Below are positions 10,427-20,916 of a stretch of DNA of 60,000 nucleotides, piece after piece (the first letter of the stretch is position 1; each line of letters starts with the position of its first letter). Where the stretch lies: contig NC_064041.1 in NCBI RefSeq assembly GCF_932526225.1, positions 5,082,046 through 5,142,045 of the forward strand, read 5' to 3'. Source of the DNA: Nematostella vectensis. Lineage: Eukaryota > Cnidaria > Anthozoa > Actiniaria > Edwardsiidae. The notes beneath the pieces were generated by a model that worked only from the letters and a program-made list of their open reading frames with translations, was not told the origin of the DNA and did not search any database. Position numbers and translations under genes: made by a program.

Positions 10427-13143
10427 TTAGAAGGATGGAAACATGCTAATTGTCTCATCTTTGAGACATGATAATAAGTGTGAGCGCATTTTGGGAATGT
10501 CAAAAGTAAAGTGACTTGGATTAGTAGCAAAAGCTAAACATGTGGCAAATGCAATAGAAAAAACCCCACAGTCACTACCATTGCTCTGTTGCTGGACGGG
10601 TACAAAATCTAAACTAATCAAACTTCCACCTAGGAGGTCGTTGGTTTGTTCCTCTATTTCTTGACTTATAACATTATGATATAAACTATCATACAGGTGA
10701 ACATATCCAGGTGGACAGCCCAGTGAGCTAACACAGACCCAGTGATCACTTCCAGTGTGTAGAATCTGAATAAATTCACTAGACACTACATCAAAGTTTC
10801 TGACTCTTCCAAGAGTTGGTCGTTGTAAGCCCTCAATTGCTGGGTTAACTTCTTTTATCAGGACTTGAGCATATTGGATAATGTCACTAGTAAGCCATCC
10901 AGCAGGATCACTAATGATGTCATAATCTGCATTGTTTAAATTAGCCAGAATAGCATACTTGTTAACAGAACCAGAACTAGTTGACACTTTTGTAATTTCT
11001 ATTTCATCTTCACTATCATTATCATCATCATCTGATAAGTTTGATGTTGTTGCAGGTGATTTAGGATTTGTAATAGGTGTTGTAGAAGTAGAAGTGGTAG
11101 GTGTATCACAAGGCATTGTGTTGCCCTGTTTTCCTCGGCAGATATTACATAGCCATGTTGTCTTGGAATTGTTAGGCATTCTTTTCAACCCCAAGCATTT
11201 CAGATGGAAGAAATTTCCATTGCTGCAGTTTACATTGTGGCACTCAATGAGTCTATCAGTCGTGGTTGCCTTTTCATTACAGATACAAATTGTAGTTTTT
11301 AACATAGCAGCCTGGTTTACCTGAGATGGTGCAACTTTAGCCTTTGCCCGTTTTTTGAGCTGTGGTAGTTTACAGCAGTAAGGCAGTACCATTGCTTTGG
11401 CATTTTCACATTATGTAAAGAAAGGCATTTAGTATGGAATTGTCCATATGGACAGTCAGCATTGGTACAGGATACAATGTCATCATTAGGCTGTCCCCTA
11501 CAAAAACATATGACATTATCAATGAGTTTGCTTTCAGGTAGATCACACCGTCTGGTGTACCATCTTCCAAGCATTTCTGGAAGAATGCAAATTCTCCAAA
11601 ATGTTTCGATCTTTTTCATAACACCGCTTGAGTGGGATGGGTCAGGGTTGATTCGATCACATAAAACATGTGAGTTCCCATCAGAATCAATGGCAAAAAC
11701 AACAAATTCACAATACTTTCGATCAGGCAATGTAAATAGCTGCTGCTGTACCTGATAGTAATAGTTGTGGGATTTCTTTAACTTTAATACTCCATTCACA
11801 TTTTCGAGGCAAGAGCTTGCTTTCAGGCTGTATTCGTTGAAGTTACCATTTGTGACGGAAATGGGGCATTTAACTTCCCCGCAGCCCAATCCACAGCAGT
11901 CACACGATATTAGAAAATCTGGTGTAGCATGTATAAAAGGAAAGTCTTTGTTTATGAAAAGTCCACATCTTTTAATTTGAAAGTTGGTGTGTAGCGATTT
12001 CATGTGGTGTTCATAACTTTTGATAGCTTGTTCCTCGTATTTACAACCATGTTTGGTTGCCTTGTTTATTTTAAATAGATGCGGATAGCAGATAGACTGA
12101 ATTAGATTTTGAGAAGGCTGTGCAAGATTTCCATGGAACACAGCACCACAGACAGAGGCTCCAATTCTGCCAGCACGATGCCTAAAAAATCCTGGACTTT
12201 TAGCTTGAGTGCGCGTGTCCTGTTCGACGATGTCAATCTCTTCGTCTGAAATGTTTATCTTAACTTCTAAACATTTCCGTAAAAGTTCGGGGTATTTCAG
12301 ATCTAAATTACTTGATTCGTAAAGATCTGTTAAAACTGGAATGTTTCTGCTTTTTGAAATAAATTGATTGGCATATGGGTCGATCAAACTTAATATTGAA
12401 GCTTTTGTTTCACACTGATTCAGCTTTTTGTAAAACTCCGACACATCCTCCGCTGAAACGCTAGGGGTCGTGATCTTGTTCGTTGCGTCTCCAACAGTTC
12501 GAGATTGAGAATATTCATTAAAAGATTCAATGTTATCGTCAAGTTTTTCTTTTAACTTTTTAGCAGAAGAAAAATCGATTTCTTTTGCCCTAGCATAGGT
12601 CACATTACTTACATAAGTTGGAAGGAGCCATGAGCATTTTACTTGCGTACAAGCCAGCTTTCCGTTGATTCGAGTCCAGCATTCGATATAAAATAAGACA
12701 CTGGCAATGTGTGAACACGATTCCGCTAGTCCTGCCTTACAGCCCAGGCAATGAGCGGAGAAAATTCTTCCATCCTTTCCTGTAATGAGCCAGATATCGA
12801 CGAGAGGATCATTCATTCGTTGAGAATGGCGAACTTTGGCTACGACTACATACTTGTCAGAAACAATTCTTCCCTTCACGGACGCTACAAACCCAGAAAC
12901 CACTTGGTTGTATGCTTCAAGACTTTTATAGTTCTTGAACTGGTCGTTAGTATAATGACTTGTTTACAAAACCAAGAAACTAAACAAGTCCGACTGCTCT
13001 ATTGGCGGTAAACACTCAGGATTCAGTTCTTCATCGGGAATAGTAGCTGGATCGATGCCGATTTTTTCAATTTTCTGGATGTAACGATTCTTTATATTAC
13101 CCTCTAGTGATGTAGCATATTTCGACAATACTGGTACTGACAT
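10427..13143 (-). pseudogene. SWIM-YqaJ-PHD-PHD-ULP1 polyprotein of ISL2EU element, two lesions
   Basis: The reading starts at the ATG at 13143 (MSVPVLSKYA). A TAA at 12964-12966 interrupts FSFLVL/TSHYTND. After it comes a SWIM zinc finger (CLGCKAG, then CSH), then a YqaJ-type nuclease core with RAGRIGAS, KYEEQA, ATPDFL, GEVKCP and YYYQVQQQL, matching the D, E-x-K and Q positions of that family. Next is a PHD-like finger ending KQWYC. A one-base loss near 11380 shifts the frame; the other frame continues LPYCCKLPQLKK, a second PHD finger (CICNE, HLKCLG, WLCNIC) and a ULP1/C48 protease with DHWVCV (His), YDSL (Asp) and NGSDCGVF (Cys). Restoring neither lesion is needed to see that these once formed a single ORF of about 900 codons. 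The role in transposition is unknown. Confidence 0.82.
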
Positions 13144-13213
13144 TTGCGGGTCTAAGAAAGCACTTTTTGACGAGAAAATTAGAAAACACTACAGAAATGA
13201 CATTACTTTACAT

Positions 13214-13293
13214 ACATTTCCTTACTGTTGAGGGGCACAGTAATGGCGGACATGGTAATTGGATATGGCTGTGACGTCACGTGAAAGTTACCT
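13214..13293 (-). repeat. Right terminal inverted repeat of ISL2EU-like element
   Basis: Reverse-complement match to the left end: AGGGGCACAGTAATGGCGGA and CACGTGAAAGT. It lies directly upstream of the minus-strand polyprotein ATG, mirroring the arrangement at the other end. Confidence 0.75.
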
Positions 13294-13295
13294 AT

Positions 13296-14480
13296 ATCTG
13301 CTTACTTTGCTTTTTATTAGTCATTAGAAGAGAAATATCCCCGTTTATCAATGTAAACTCATTCAAAGACGTGGCATTCACTAAAAGGGAAACTGTATAC
13401 TTCATGAAATTATACCATCTGCCCTTCTACATTTCCATGGCCAAAGATAACACCTCTGCATGCCTAAAGCAACGCAGAAAGTGCTGGATAGTAGGGACAT
13501 CATATTTGGAAGTATTGAGCTCTGCCAGAGGGATGGGCTTCCTCAACAGGATGACGGACAATCAGCGCGTAGTACAGTACCCGTCGGCCATTCTAATCTG
13601 CCATTACTGTGCCTGTCGCGTCAATAAAAGAGACATCTTTTGTACAGAGATCGTGCCACAACCGAACCTGACCCTTTGTCCGTAAGTGCACGGTAAGGAG
13701 ATCGGCGGCAATGTACTGAATGTAGCCTTTGATTTAGGACCTCTTGTCATCCTCCGCCATACTTTCTTTCAGAAGTTGTAAGGACTTCGGGATCCTCGCT
13801 CAAATGGAGACTTTTCCTTGCCTCACTAGATATTTGCTTAATGACATCACAAGACCCTACCCCCGTCAAATCACCCCCTGCAAGAGTAGCCTCTTCCATT
13901 GCATCGATTTTCTCGTGGAAGTATACAGATGGATGTTTTACGGACTTTTCCACCACCTTCTGGCGCGTCTCACCTTTGATAAAGCGAGCCTTTTGCAAAG
14001 AGGCGTCGTGAAGAACTGAGCCTCCAAGGTCAACGTGGATTCTTCTTTTTTCTTCATCGGAGCTTTTCATAAAGACTTTGAATTTTAAATTGCATTTATC
14101 GAAGGAGCAGTAGCCTTTCGCTATAAAGACAAACTCGAGAATTCAACCTCTTCACAGAGCGCCATTTGAATGCTAACGGACAACAGGGGTTTGCTTTTTT
14201 TAGATATTTTTATAAAATATCTGTCCACACTCTTTGGAGACAATTCTTCTTTTCCGTATTAGGCTTGATTTTTTTCCCAGTCCCCAAGATCGAGAACAAA
14301 CACTGAAGAAGCCGGCAATTTCACAGTAAAATAAAGAAGAGTGCCAAACAACATTTTGCAACGCATCAATTGCTCTAGCATCGCCGAAGACGTAATCACC
14401 TAAAAACACCAAAGAAGATAATATGTCCATGACGTAGGAAGAAAGGATAAAACAGTTGCGCTGGAACACATCTGCCACGT
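13296..14480 (-). pseudogene. Transposase-like N-terminal region of USP/ULP1 element (copy 1)
   Basis: The minus strand reads CLQRVWTD-like sequence, KGYCSFDKCNLKF, SSDEEKRRIHVDLGGSVLHD, then KISSEARKSL-type sequence, GQVRLWHDLCTKD, FIDATGTVMADLNG, YYALIVRHPVE and ALIVRH. FIDATG-x(n)-YYALxVRxP resembles the first catalytic strand of RNase-H-fold transposases, with the first Asp in IDATG, followed in copy 2 by a candidate second Asp in NMDQGKA. This is inference: the superfamily is not certain (MULE or KDZ-like are my leading guesses). A Cys-x4-Cys pair upstream may bind zinc. Several frameshifts are present. The ISL2EU insertion removes continuity at 13295. Confidence 0.5.
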
Positions 14481-14534
14481 GGTATGAGGTCTTAGATAAA
14501 ATAATAATAAATGAAAGGCAGACGTTGGGGTTTG

Positions 14535-14843
14535 CGCATTAGCTTTTTTTTTTGCGACATTGCGGCAATTAGATCCCCCTTCAAATCGGGGCTCGAAGCA
14601 GCTATTTCTAATAACAAAAAACACGCGGTTTCGCTGTACACCGGCTCAGTCAATGAGAATGTATGGTTTGTTATAGTTGTTTGTTATCGCATTAGCTTTT
14701 TTTTGCGACATTGCGGCAATTAGATCCCCCTTCAAATCGGGGCTCGAAGCAGCTATTTCTAATAACAACAAACACGCGGTTTCGCTGTACACCGGCTCAG
14801 TCAATGACAATGTATGGTTTGTTATAGTTGTTTGTTATCAATT
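14535..14843. repeat. 153-bp tandem duplication in copy 1
   Basis: The stretch beginning CGCATTAGCTTTTTTT at 14535 recurs at 14688, offset 153 bp, with only a few differences. Copy 2 (44330-44490) has a single version, so the duplication arose in copy 1 after the copies separated. Confidence 0.8.
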
Positions 14844-15039
14844 GGTGTTTTCTAAAGCATATTATAGGGCATCAATCGTTACATTAAAATGACTTCCTTA
14901 TTAACATGAACGATGTTTTGACAATAAAGTTTCGTGTGGTCTGACTCTTGCAGTTGTATCCCAGTTGTGCTTACCTTCTTGTCGTCACTTCTAGATTTCC
15001 AAGAAGAGAGTGGTGGCCATTCTGCATTGTAAGCCTTTG

Positions 15040-15360
15040 CCTCCTAAAACGTTAATAATAATAAAAATAACAAAAATATTAATAATTAATAATAATAAAA
15101 TAATGATAATCATGATGATGATGATGGTAATGACGATGGCGCTGGGGATGACGACGACGATGATGATAATGACAATGATAATGATAACAATAATAATAAC
15201 AATAATATATATAATGACGTACAATATAATCTAAAGATAATCTAAACCATATGCATAAAAATTTTGACAATAAAAATATGAATAATAATTATCATAAAAT
15301 AGATTAATTTAAATAACAATAATAATGATAATAGAAATAATAATGATAATAATGTTTTCC
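15040..15360. repeat. AAT/ATG-rich microsatellite tract
   Basis: Imperfect runs of AAT, ATG and GAT triplets. Copy 2 has a related ATT-rich tract at 44050-44165. The ORFs seen here on both strands consist only of these triplets and are not genes. Confidence 0.8.
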
Positions 15361-16205
15361 AAGTTGTGCTTACCTTCTTGTCGTCGCTGCTGGATTGTCG
15401 AGAAGGGAGTTTTGCGTCGTAAGCCTTTGCTTTCTAATATGTAGTTATGTACAATAGAGGTTTAATAACGACGCACAAGTGACGTAGCAAACTTTATACA
15501 ACCATTCACATGGACAAACACACGCTTCGCCTCAGATACCGTAATGATTTGAATAAGCTTATTTATTTTTTTGGGTCTTTGGGGGTTGATTATTGGAGAG
15601 GGGGCGCTTATTTCATTTCGGCGGAAAATACTAGCTTCTGAATGAATTGTGAGCAAAACTTGCGCTTATACAGATATAGAAGGGATAATAAATAGGCCCG
15701 TGTTGTAAACATTCAAGTGGTGCTTTTGTTGAAATTTGTTTAGAGGGGTGGGGGTGGGGGTGCTTATTCCAAATTTTGCTGTAGAAGGGGGATGCTTATT
15801 GGGGAGGGGGCGCCTATTTGAAAGGAGGGCACTTATTCTAATCATTACGGTACTCGCTTCCTCTTGTTAACTCTATTGTAACTTCGGAAAAAAGTTTGAT
15901 TGTTGTTTAAAAAAATAATCCTTTTTTCTTGTGCGTCTGTCCTCTAACAGATGCACAAAAGACGCGAACACATGTGTCAAGTATTGTTCATGACACGCCG
16001 TAACGTTCTCTGTGTAGCTATTAGAGGACAGACGAACGCTACATAAAACTACATAAACGCTCTGGATACTTTTGGTATTTCCTTTTTGTCAGAAAGGGAG
16101 TCACTACATAGTCATTGTACTTAGCCACTCGCTGTAAAAATCCAAGGACATCATGTATCAATCAGATAAATAGAATAAGGATGAATGGACGTGTGGCTTT
16201 TGAAA

Positions 16206-16340
16206 ATGGGTGTTTTCCTCCGTATTAAAAGAAAGCACTCCCAAATCGTATTTGCTGCCATAATAAAAACGCTCGGTGAGAAGAAATACCTTAGAACAGA
16301 ATACTGTGCAAGTGCTGTAACACAAAAGCATATGCTATGA
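16206..16340 (+). pseudogene. Remnant of antisense ORF of USP/ULP1 element (copy 1)
   Basis: Reads MGVFLRIKRKHSQIVFAAI then TLGEKKYLRTEYCASAVTQK and a stop. It matches the C-terminal part of the intact-looking antisense ORF at 42521-42862 in copy 2 with in-frame substitutions. The N-terminal part is absent here. Function unknown. Confidence 0.5.
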
Positions 16341-17984
16341 GCCCAACGAGGAACACAGTCTGATGAAAACCTAAAAAGCTCAGAAGACCAGTATCTCCCT
16401 GGACCATAGTGAAAGCGACGACTTAGCTAGTTTTTCCCCTTCACCCCCCCCCCCCCCTCGTCGTTGACAGCTAAATACCATTGGCATTCTATGCCCAGCT
16501 CTTTATTCGCGCGTAATTTACCTAAAGGGCCGCTCTGTTTTCGGTACCCGAATATGTAGGATGAGTGGGGACGGAAGCTGTAAGCGCGTAGAATACTCCG
16601 TTTAAAAAATGAAGTACATGTTTTGTTACATCGGACCGCCACTAACGCGAGACCTCCTACGTAATCGCGAAATTTACGCGAGTCTCATGCCTCGTCCTCA
16701 GCGACAAGGCGGAAGACTGGACTCCTTGTGTATTATGTCTTTCATTACTATTACGCCCTGAGACGCCTGCAAAACATAGGCTCAACTCCAAAACGTCAGA
16801 AATGCAAACTAAACATCACCAGACCCGGATACTCATAGGTTCCTCCAAGGCATAGACGACTTTCAAAAGCGCATCTAAGCAATGTAATAGAATTGACTCT
16901 CTTGTCAAAATATCAACCTTCATTTCTGACCAATTCGTAAACAAATGCTTAAACTCAGAAACATTTCTTACCAAAAAAGACACAAAATTCCGAACTACAA
17001 ATAGAGACAAGCAAACACAGATCAAGTCACAATAGATACCTTTATTATGCTCCGTCAGGTCGCATTTTACAGCAATCAGTCACAATAATCAATGCTAGAA
17101 CCTCCATTAGAAGCGACTCACCATGTTTAGCCCATTTTGCATGCCCGCACTGCATCATGGGAGTCTTGGAAACACCTTGAAAGACAGGCGGGCAATCTCC
17201 TCCCCCAGAATCATAACAGTCTCAAAGTCTCTTTGCCCCGAAACCAAACAAAAAATTTCCAGGTTCAAGGAACCCAGAATGAGTCTGAAAACAATTTTTA
17301 ATAAGGTTGGGTAGTAAAGATGGCCCACATTGGAGAGTATGAGGCCATTGCCATTCACTAGAAAATTTCTTTCTCACTTGGTGAAGCCCAGACAAGGAAT
17401 TATCCCATTGAATCAATCTCAGCGTGCAAACATTTATAAGCACAGCATTAATTATGCCCTCCAGATGTGAAAAAGCTGTAATTTTTAAGCAAATTACAAG
17501 GAAAACTGTTGTAAGCAACAGGCTGTAGCAGTGCCGTCGCCAGAAAGAAAAGGCACCGCAGTGCATTGTTGTAAACTTCAAGGCATACCGTCTTGGGTCA
17601 GCGATAGCTTAGCTTAACTAAGGACTTAACTTTGGACTTGAAATAGGGGGGGGGGGGAGGTTTCTGTTTTCAGTCTGTTTTTCTTAAAAATTTTTAAAAA
17701 GTAACCAGGAGTGGAAGTTTTATCGACCCATATGCGGTACACCATCAGTAACAGTGACCGCACAAGTAGCCCAGGCTCACGGCGAGTGTAGGTTAATTAC
17801 ACACTTTGTATGAGCAAAAAATTCGTTCTGAATTGAAGATTTCACAGCGGCTAAAACAGCATGGCAAATAATGGCGGGATTGAGCAGCAGCAAAGTCAAA
17901 CTACAGTTTTATTTCCAATTCAGAATATTTATTGCTCGGAGGGAGCGCAGCAACCGGCTTGGTATCGCATATGCGATTAAAGCT

Positions 17985-18465
17985 GATTTTTTGATGTCCA
18001 CGCCACAGGCTTCCCAGTCGGCTGATTGTATTTTGATTTCATGCTATTTTTCGTGTCCACACCACAGGCTTCCCAGTCGGCCGATTTGTATTTTAATGTA
18101 ATGCTGATCAGCGATCTTTTTAGCGCATGCGCGAGTTTCATATAGTTAAAGCAATTTTTCGTGTCCACACCACAGGCTTCCCAGTCGGCTGATTTGTATT
18201 TTGATTCCATGCTGATCAGCGGTCTTTTTAGCGCATGCGCGAGTTTCATATAGTTGAAGCGATTTTTCTTTTCTACACCACAGGCTTCCCAGTCGGCTGA
18301 TTTGTATTTTGATTTCCTGCTGATCATGCGGTCTTTTTAGCGCATGCGCGAGTTTCATATAGTTGAAGCGATTTTTCGTGTCCACACCACAGGCTTCCCA
18401 GTCGGCTGATTTGTATTTTGATTTCCTGCTGATCATGCGGTCTTCTTAGCGCATGCGAAATAGTT
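17985..18465. repeat. 108-bp tandem repeat, about 4.5 copies
   Basis: The landmark TTCCCAGTCG recurs at about 18011, 18070, 18178, 18286 and 18395, giving a short first unit and then steps of 108-109 bp. Each full unit holds CCACAGGCTTCCCAGTCGGC and GCGCATGCGCGAGTTTCATA. Because 108 is a multiple of three, a minus-strand frame stays open across the array (unit SADWEACGVDTKN, YMKLAHALKR). It adjoins the MULE gene and may be a subterminal repeat of that element. Confidence 0.85.
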
Positions 18466-18509
18466 TGTGGTGATGTGAGGAATGCTAGCTTTGGCACCCG
18501 CTTTGGTCG

Positions 18510-20744
18510 TTATCTACTTAGTTTTTGATCGTCAATTTCTGGTAAGTAAAAGTTTGGTTCTTGATCTGTTTCCCTGTTAATGGATTCCTCAGTGACAGTG
18601 CCACACTCATTAGGTCCACAAGGTTGTGGACTCTGTTCAGCCTTAGTTGAGCGCAATGGCATATAGTAACTAAGAGGTAGTGTCTCTCCTATAGCCAACC
18701 AGGCTAATTTCTGTCTCTCACGGGAATTGTTTACTGGGACAAAATTAACACAGTCTGCCAGCTTGGACACCCAAAGGACATACTGGTGTTTGCATGGGCT
18801 CCCATCTTTGCCAATGCCACAGGTACACATTCCAATAGTCATGTCTACTGTATGACTGAAAAAAAGAAAAACTATTGAGATAGAAAAGATTTTTTCTGGG
18901 AACATTGTCAACCACCAAATTCCATACAACACAATTATCTCTATTTAAACCACGCTACGTACAGAATATGTAAGAGAAAAAAATATCCCACTTCTCACTT
19001 GTATTTTCTTTTACGTGATGCATGGCATATTCTGCAGTATGCCACTCAAAAGTATTGTATAACGAGTAAATGTACAGAAAATATACTTTGACTGCCATCT
19101 AAAGGGCTTATTATTACCAAAACTTTCAACAGAAGAAAGGTAGCCATCAAGTTCTTTTCATCTGGGACATTTAACCCAAGTGCCATCAAAACTCCCGTCA
19201 GCAATACGGAGTTTATTCTTGTAGTGGTCTTCTAAATCAATTGTAAGCTTCTCCAGAAGCCCAACAACATTGTGCTCTTTTGTTCGCCGTAGATTTATAT
19301 CTTTCAGAACCAGAAACTGAGCCTCAGCAAAAGTGTTTGTGTGGTTCCCTCTAACAGGCAGTTCTTTTCTAAAGCATAGAGCAAAAGATTCTTTGTCATT
19401 GTAAAGTTTTTGTAAATAGCTTACTAAAGTGGGGTTTTCCATGCTGTTCTCAAATTCTTGTTCTGTCTCTGCATATAGTGCTTTCTTGAAAAGGTTGAGA
19501 ATGAATAGTCTATCAGCAAGGTTGACATTGTTTTTACTTTCATGAAGCCACCTCCAAAGTTGTTGGAGCATGTGAAATGTGCATAGAAGTAAGGTGGGTA
19601 GGGGCCAAATAGACTTCAGAGCATTTCGTTCCTCTTTACAGTTATCGGTAAGTATGACTTTTGGCCCATTTTCCTTTCCACGACCATTGAATGCATATTC
19701 AGGTAAGCACGAGCAGAGTATTTCAAAGCCCTGCTTTAATGTGGACTCTCGCTCATCACTAGTTATCAGAATACCAAGTGGAAGTGCCCCTGAAACATTA
19801 TGTGTGCACATAACAAACACTTTAAGATTGTGCTCCTCAGTGTTAGAAGTAGCATCCACAAACACCATTTCTACAGACCGCTGAACTTCATTGTGTACAC
19901 GCTTCATAAGGGGTGTAACAATAGCAACCAAAAGAGGTTTGTCCTCTTCCCCCCATACACTTTGTGGTGAGTGGTGGCATCAGGGTTACCTTTGCTATAT
20001 TGTTCAAGCCTTTCAGCCAGTCTCTGGTACATCATTACCCCTTGTCCTCCATACCTATCCTTGCCATATTGTGTGTAAAGGTAGCTAAAGTCCCTTCCTC
20101 TTGGCATAACTGCTCGATTAACCTTCTTTCGATGAAATTCCAAATCGTCATTACATGATTCCTTGAGCTCTTTCAAGCATTGTTGTCTTGCAGTTGCAGT
20201 TGAAAGTGTATGCCCACTTTCATACGTTTTCGATACTCTTTCTGTACACTCAGGAGTCGGGTCCAGAAAGTTTGATACCTCCAAAGTTTCAAGGGAGTGG
20301 TTGTGCTCCCACTCAATATCCAACGAGCAGCACCCCTTGTTGTCCGATTTGACAATCATCTGGAAGGAAAAGTTGGTGTTTTTCACTCTATCAGAGGGAT
20401 TGATATGTAATTTTTTCTGTGGGTCCTTACTTGGGCTCCAGTTGCGAGTATTATGCTGACACCTATAATAATTCTGAAGCACGTAGCCACTCGTGGGGTT
20501 TTTCTTTGTCTTGAGCTTGATGGAAACGTTATTAATGACTTCGTACTCAGATATCCATAGCTCCAGGTTTTCTTCTATCTCTATTTCCTGAAATTGACTT
20601 CAGGTAGTAAAAAGAATCATCTGGGAGCGATGACAAAAAATACTCATCTGTAATTTCGGATAATTCAAACGATCTCTTTTTCGAATGCACTTCTTTTATA
20701 GCTGAAGATATTAGATCTTTGAGAAAATCGGGTCTGTCCGCCAT
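18510..20744 (-). pseudogene. MULE-type transposase gene (zinc finger - DDE - SWIM), broken
   Basis: Starts at the ATG at 20744 (MADRPDFLKDLI). A frame change near 20590 leads into a FLYWCH/WRKY-GCM1-like zinc finger (YYRCQHNTR, later EHNHSL). The MULE catalytic core follows: first Asp in VFVDATSN, second in ILTDNCKEERNAL followed by LCTFHMLQQLWRWL, a very typical MULE block, then a helical region with NTFAEAQF. The C terminus is a SWIM finger (CTCGIGKDGSPCKH) in an exon starting at 18855 after a TTTTTTTCAG acceptor. At least three frame breaks and stops lie between 18900 and 19930. The mutator-like transposase acts on element ends; TIRs were not identified. This copy is probably dead. Confidence 0.72.
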
Positions 20745-20916
20745 CTTAAGCCATCCAAATAATGACGTCATACAACACTCTTGAGCGTAAATCACTCTCC
20801 AACTAGTCACGAAGGATGTCATCGGTTCGGTTGGTTTTCGATTTGGTATCGACGGTTTAAAATAGCAACGACCGTTCTCAGGAATGACAACGACCGTTAT
20901 AATTGGCAACGACCGT

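Larger units (their letters stand above)
7458..13293. mobile_element. ISL2EU-like DNA transposon, complete with AT target duplication
   Basis: The ends are set by comparison with the uninterrupted copy 2 around 45935. The target reads GCCGCCAATATCTGC there, GCCGCCAAT then the element at the left, and the element then ATATCTGC at the right. That gives a 2-bp AT duplication (7456-7457 and 13294-13295) and a 5836-bp element. Terminal inverted repeats are imperfect but share ACTTTCAC, GTGAC and TCCGCCATTACTGTGCCCCT. It carries a THAP/DDE transposase on the plus strand and a convergent minus-strand gene with SWIM, YqaJ nuclease, PHD and ULP1 regions. A THAP-DDE transposase plus a YqaJ protein is the arrangement I associate with ISL2EU (IS4EU) elements. 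Confidence 0.85.
5108..17840 (-). mobile_element. USP/ULP1-encoding element, copy 1 (interrupted)
   Basis: Read on the minus strand, this region matches the plus-strand region 41040-52360 piece by piece. The landmarks include the spacer with GAGCAAAAAATTCG near 17815, the transposase-like ORF, the USP domain, the ULP1 domain, and an end near 5108 where similarity to copy 2 stops. Subtracting the nested ISL2EU element (7458-13293) leaves about 6.9 kb, the same as copy 2 without its own insertions. Compared with copy 2, copy 1 has an extra 153-bp tandem duplication near 14.5-14.8 kb and a deletion before the USP His box. True element termini are not established: similarity ends may be truncations. 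The two copies are inverted relative to each other. Confidence 0.7.

Noticed and set aside
13281-13685. 134-residue plus-strand ORF
   Set aside because: Opposite strand to the transposase-like region of copy 1, and the equivalent ORF in copy 2 is also antisense.
14991-15270. ORFs on both strands rich in Ile, Met or His
   Set aside because: Triplet microsatellite; the composition explains the open frames.
18146-18436. Tandem-repeat ORF as a gene
   Set aside because: Openness follows from the period being divisible by three; no start context or domain.
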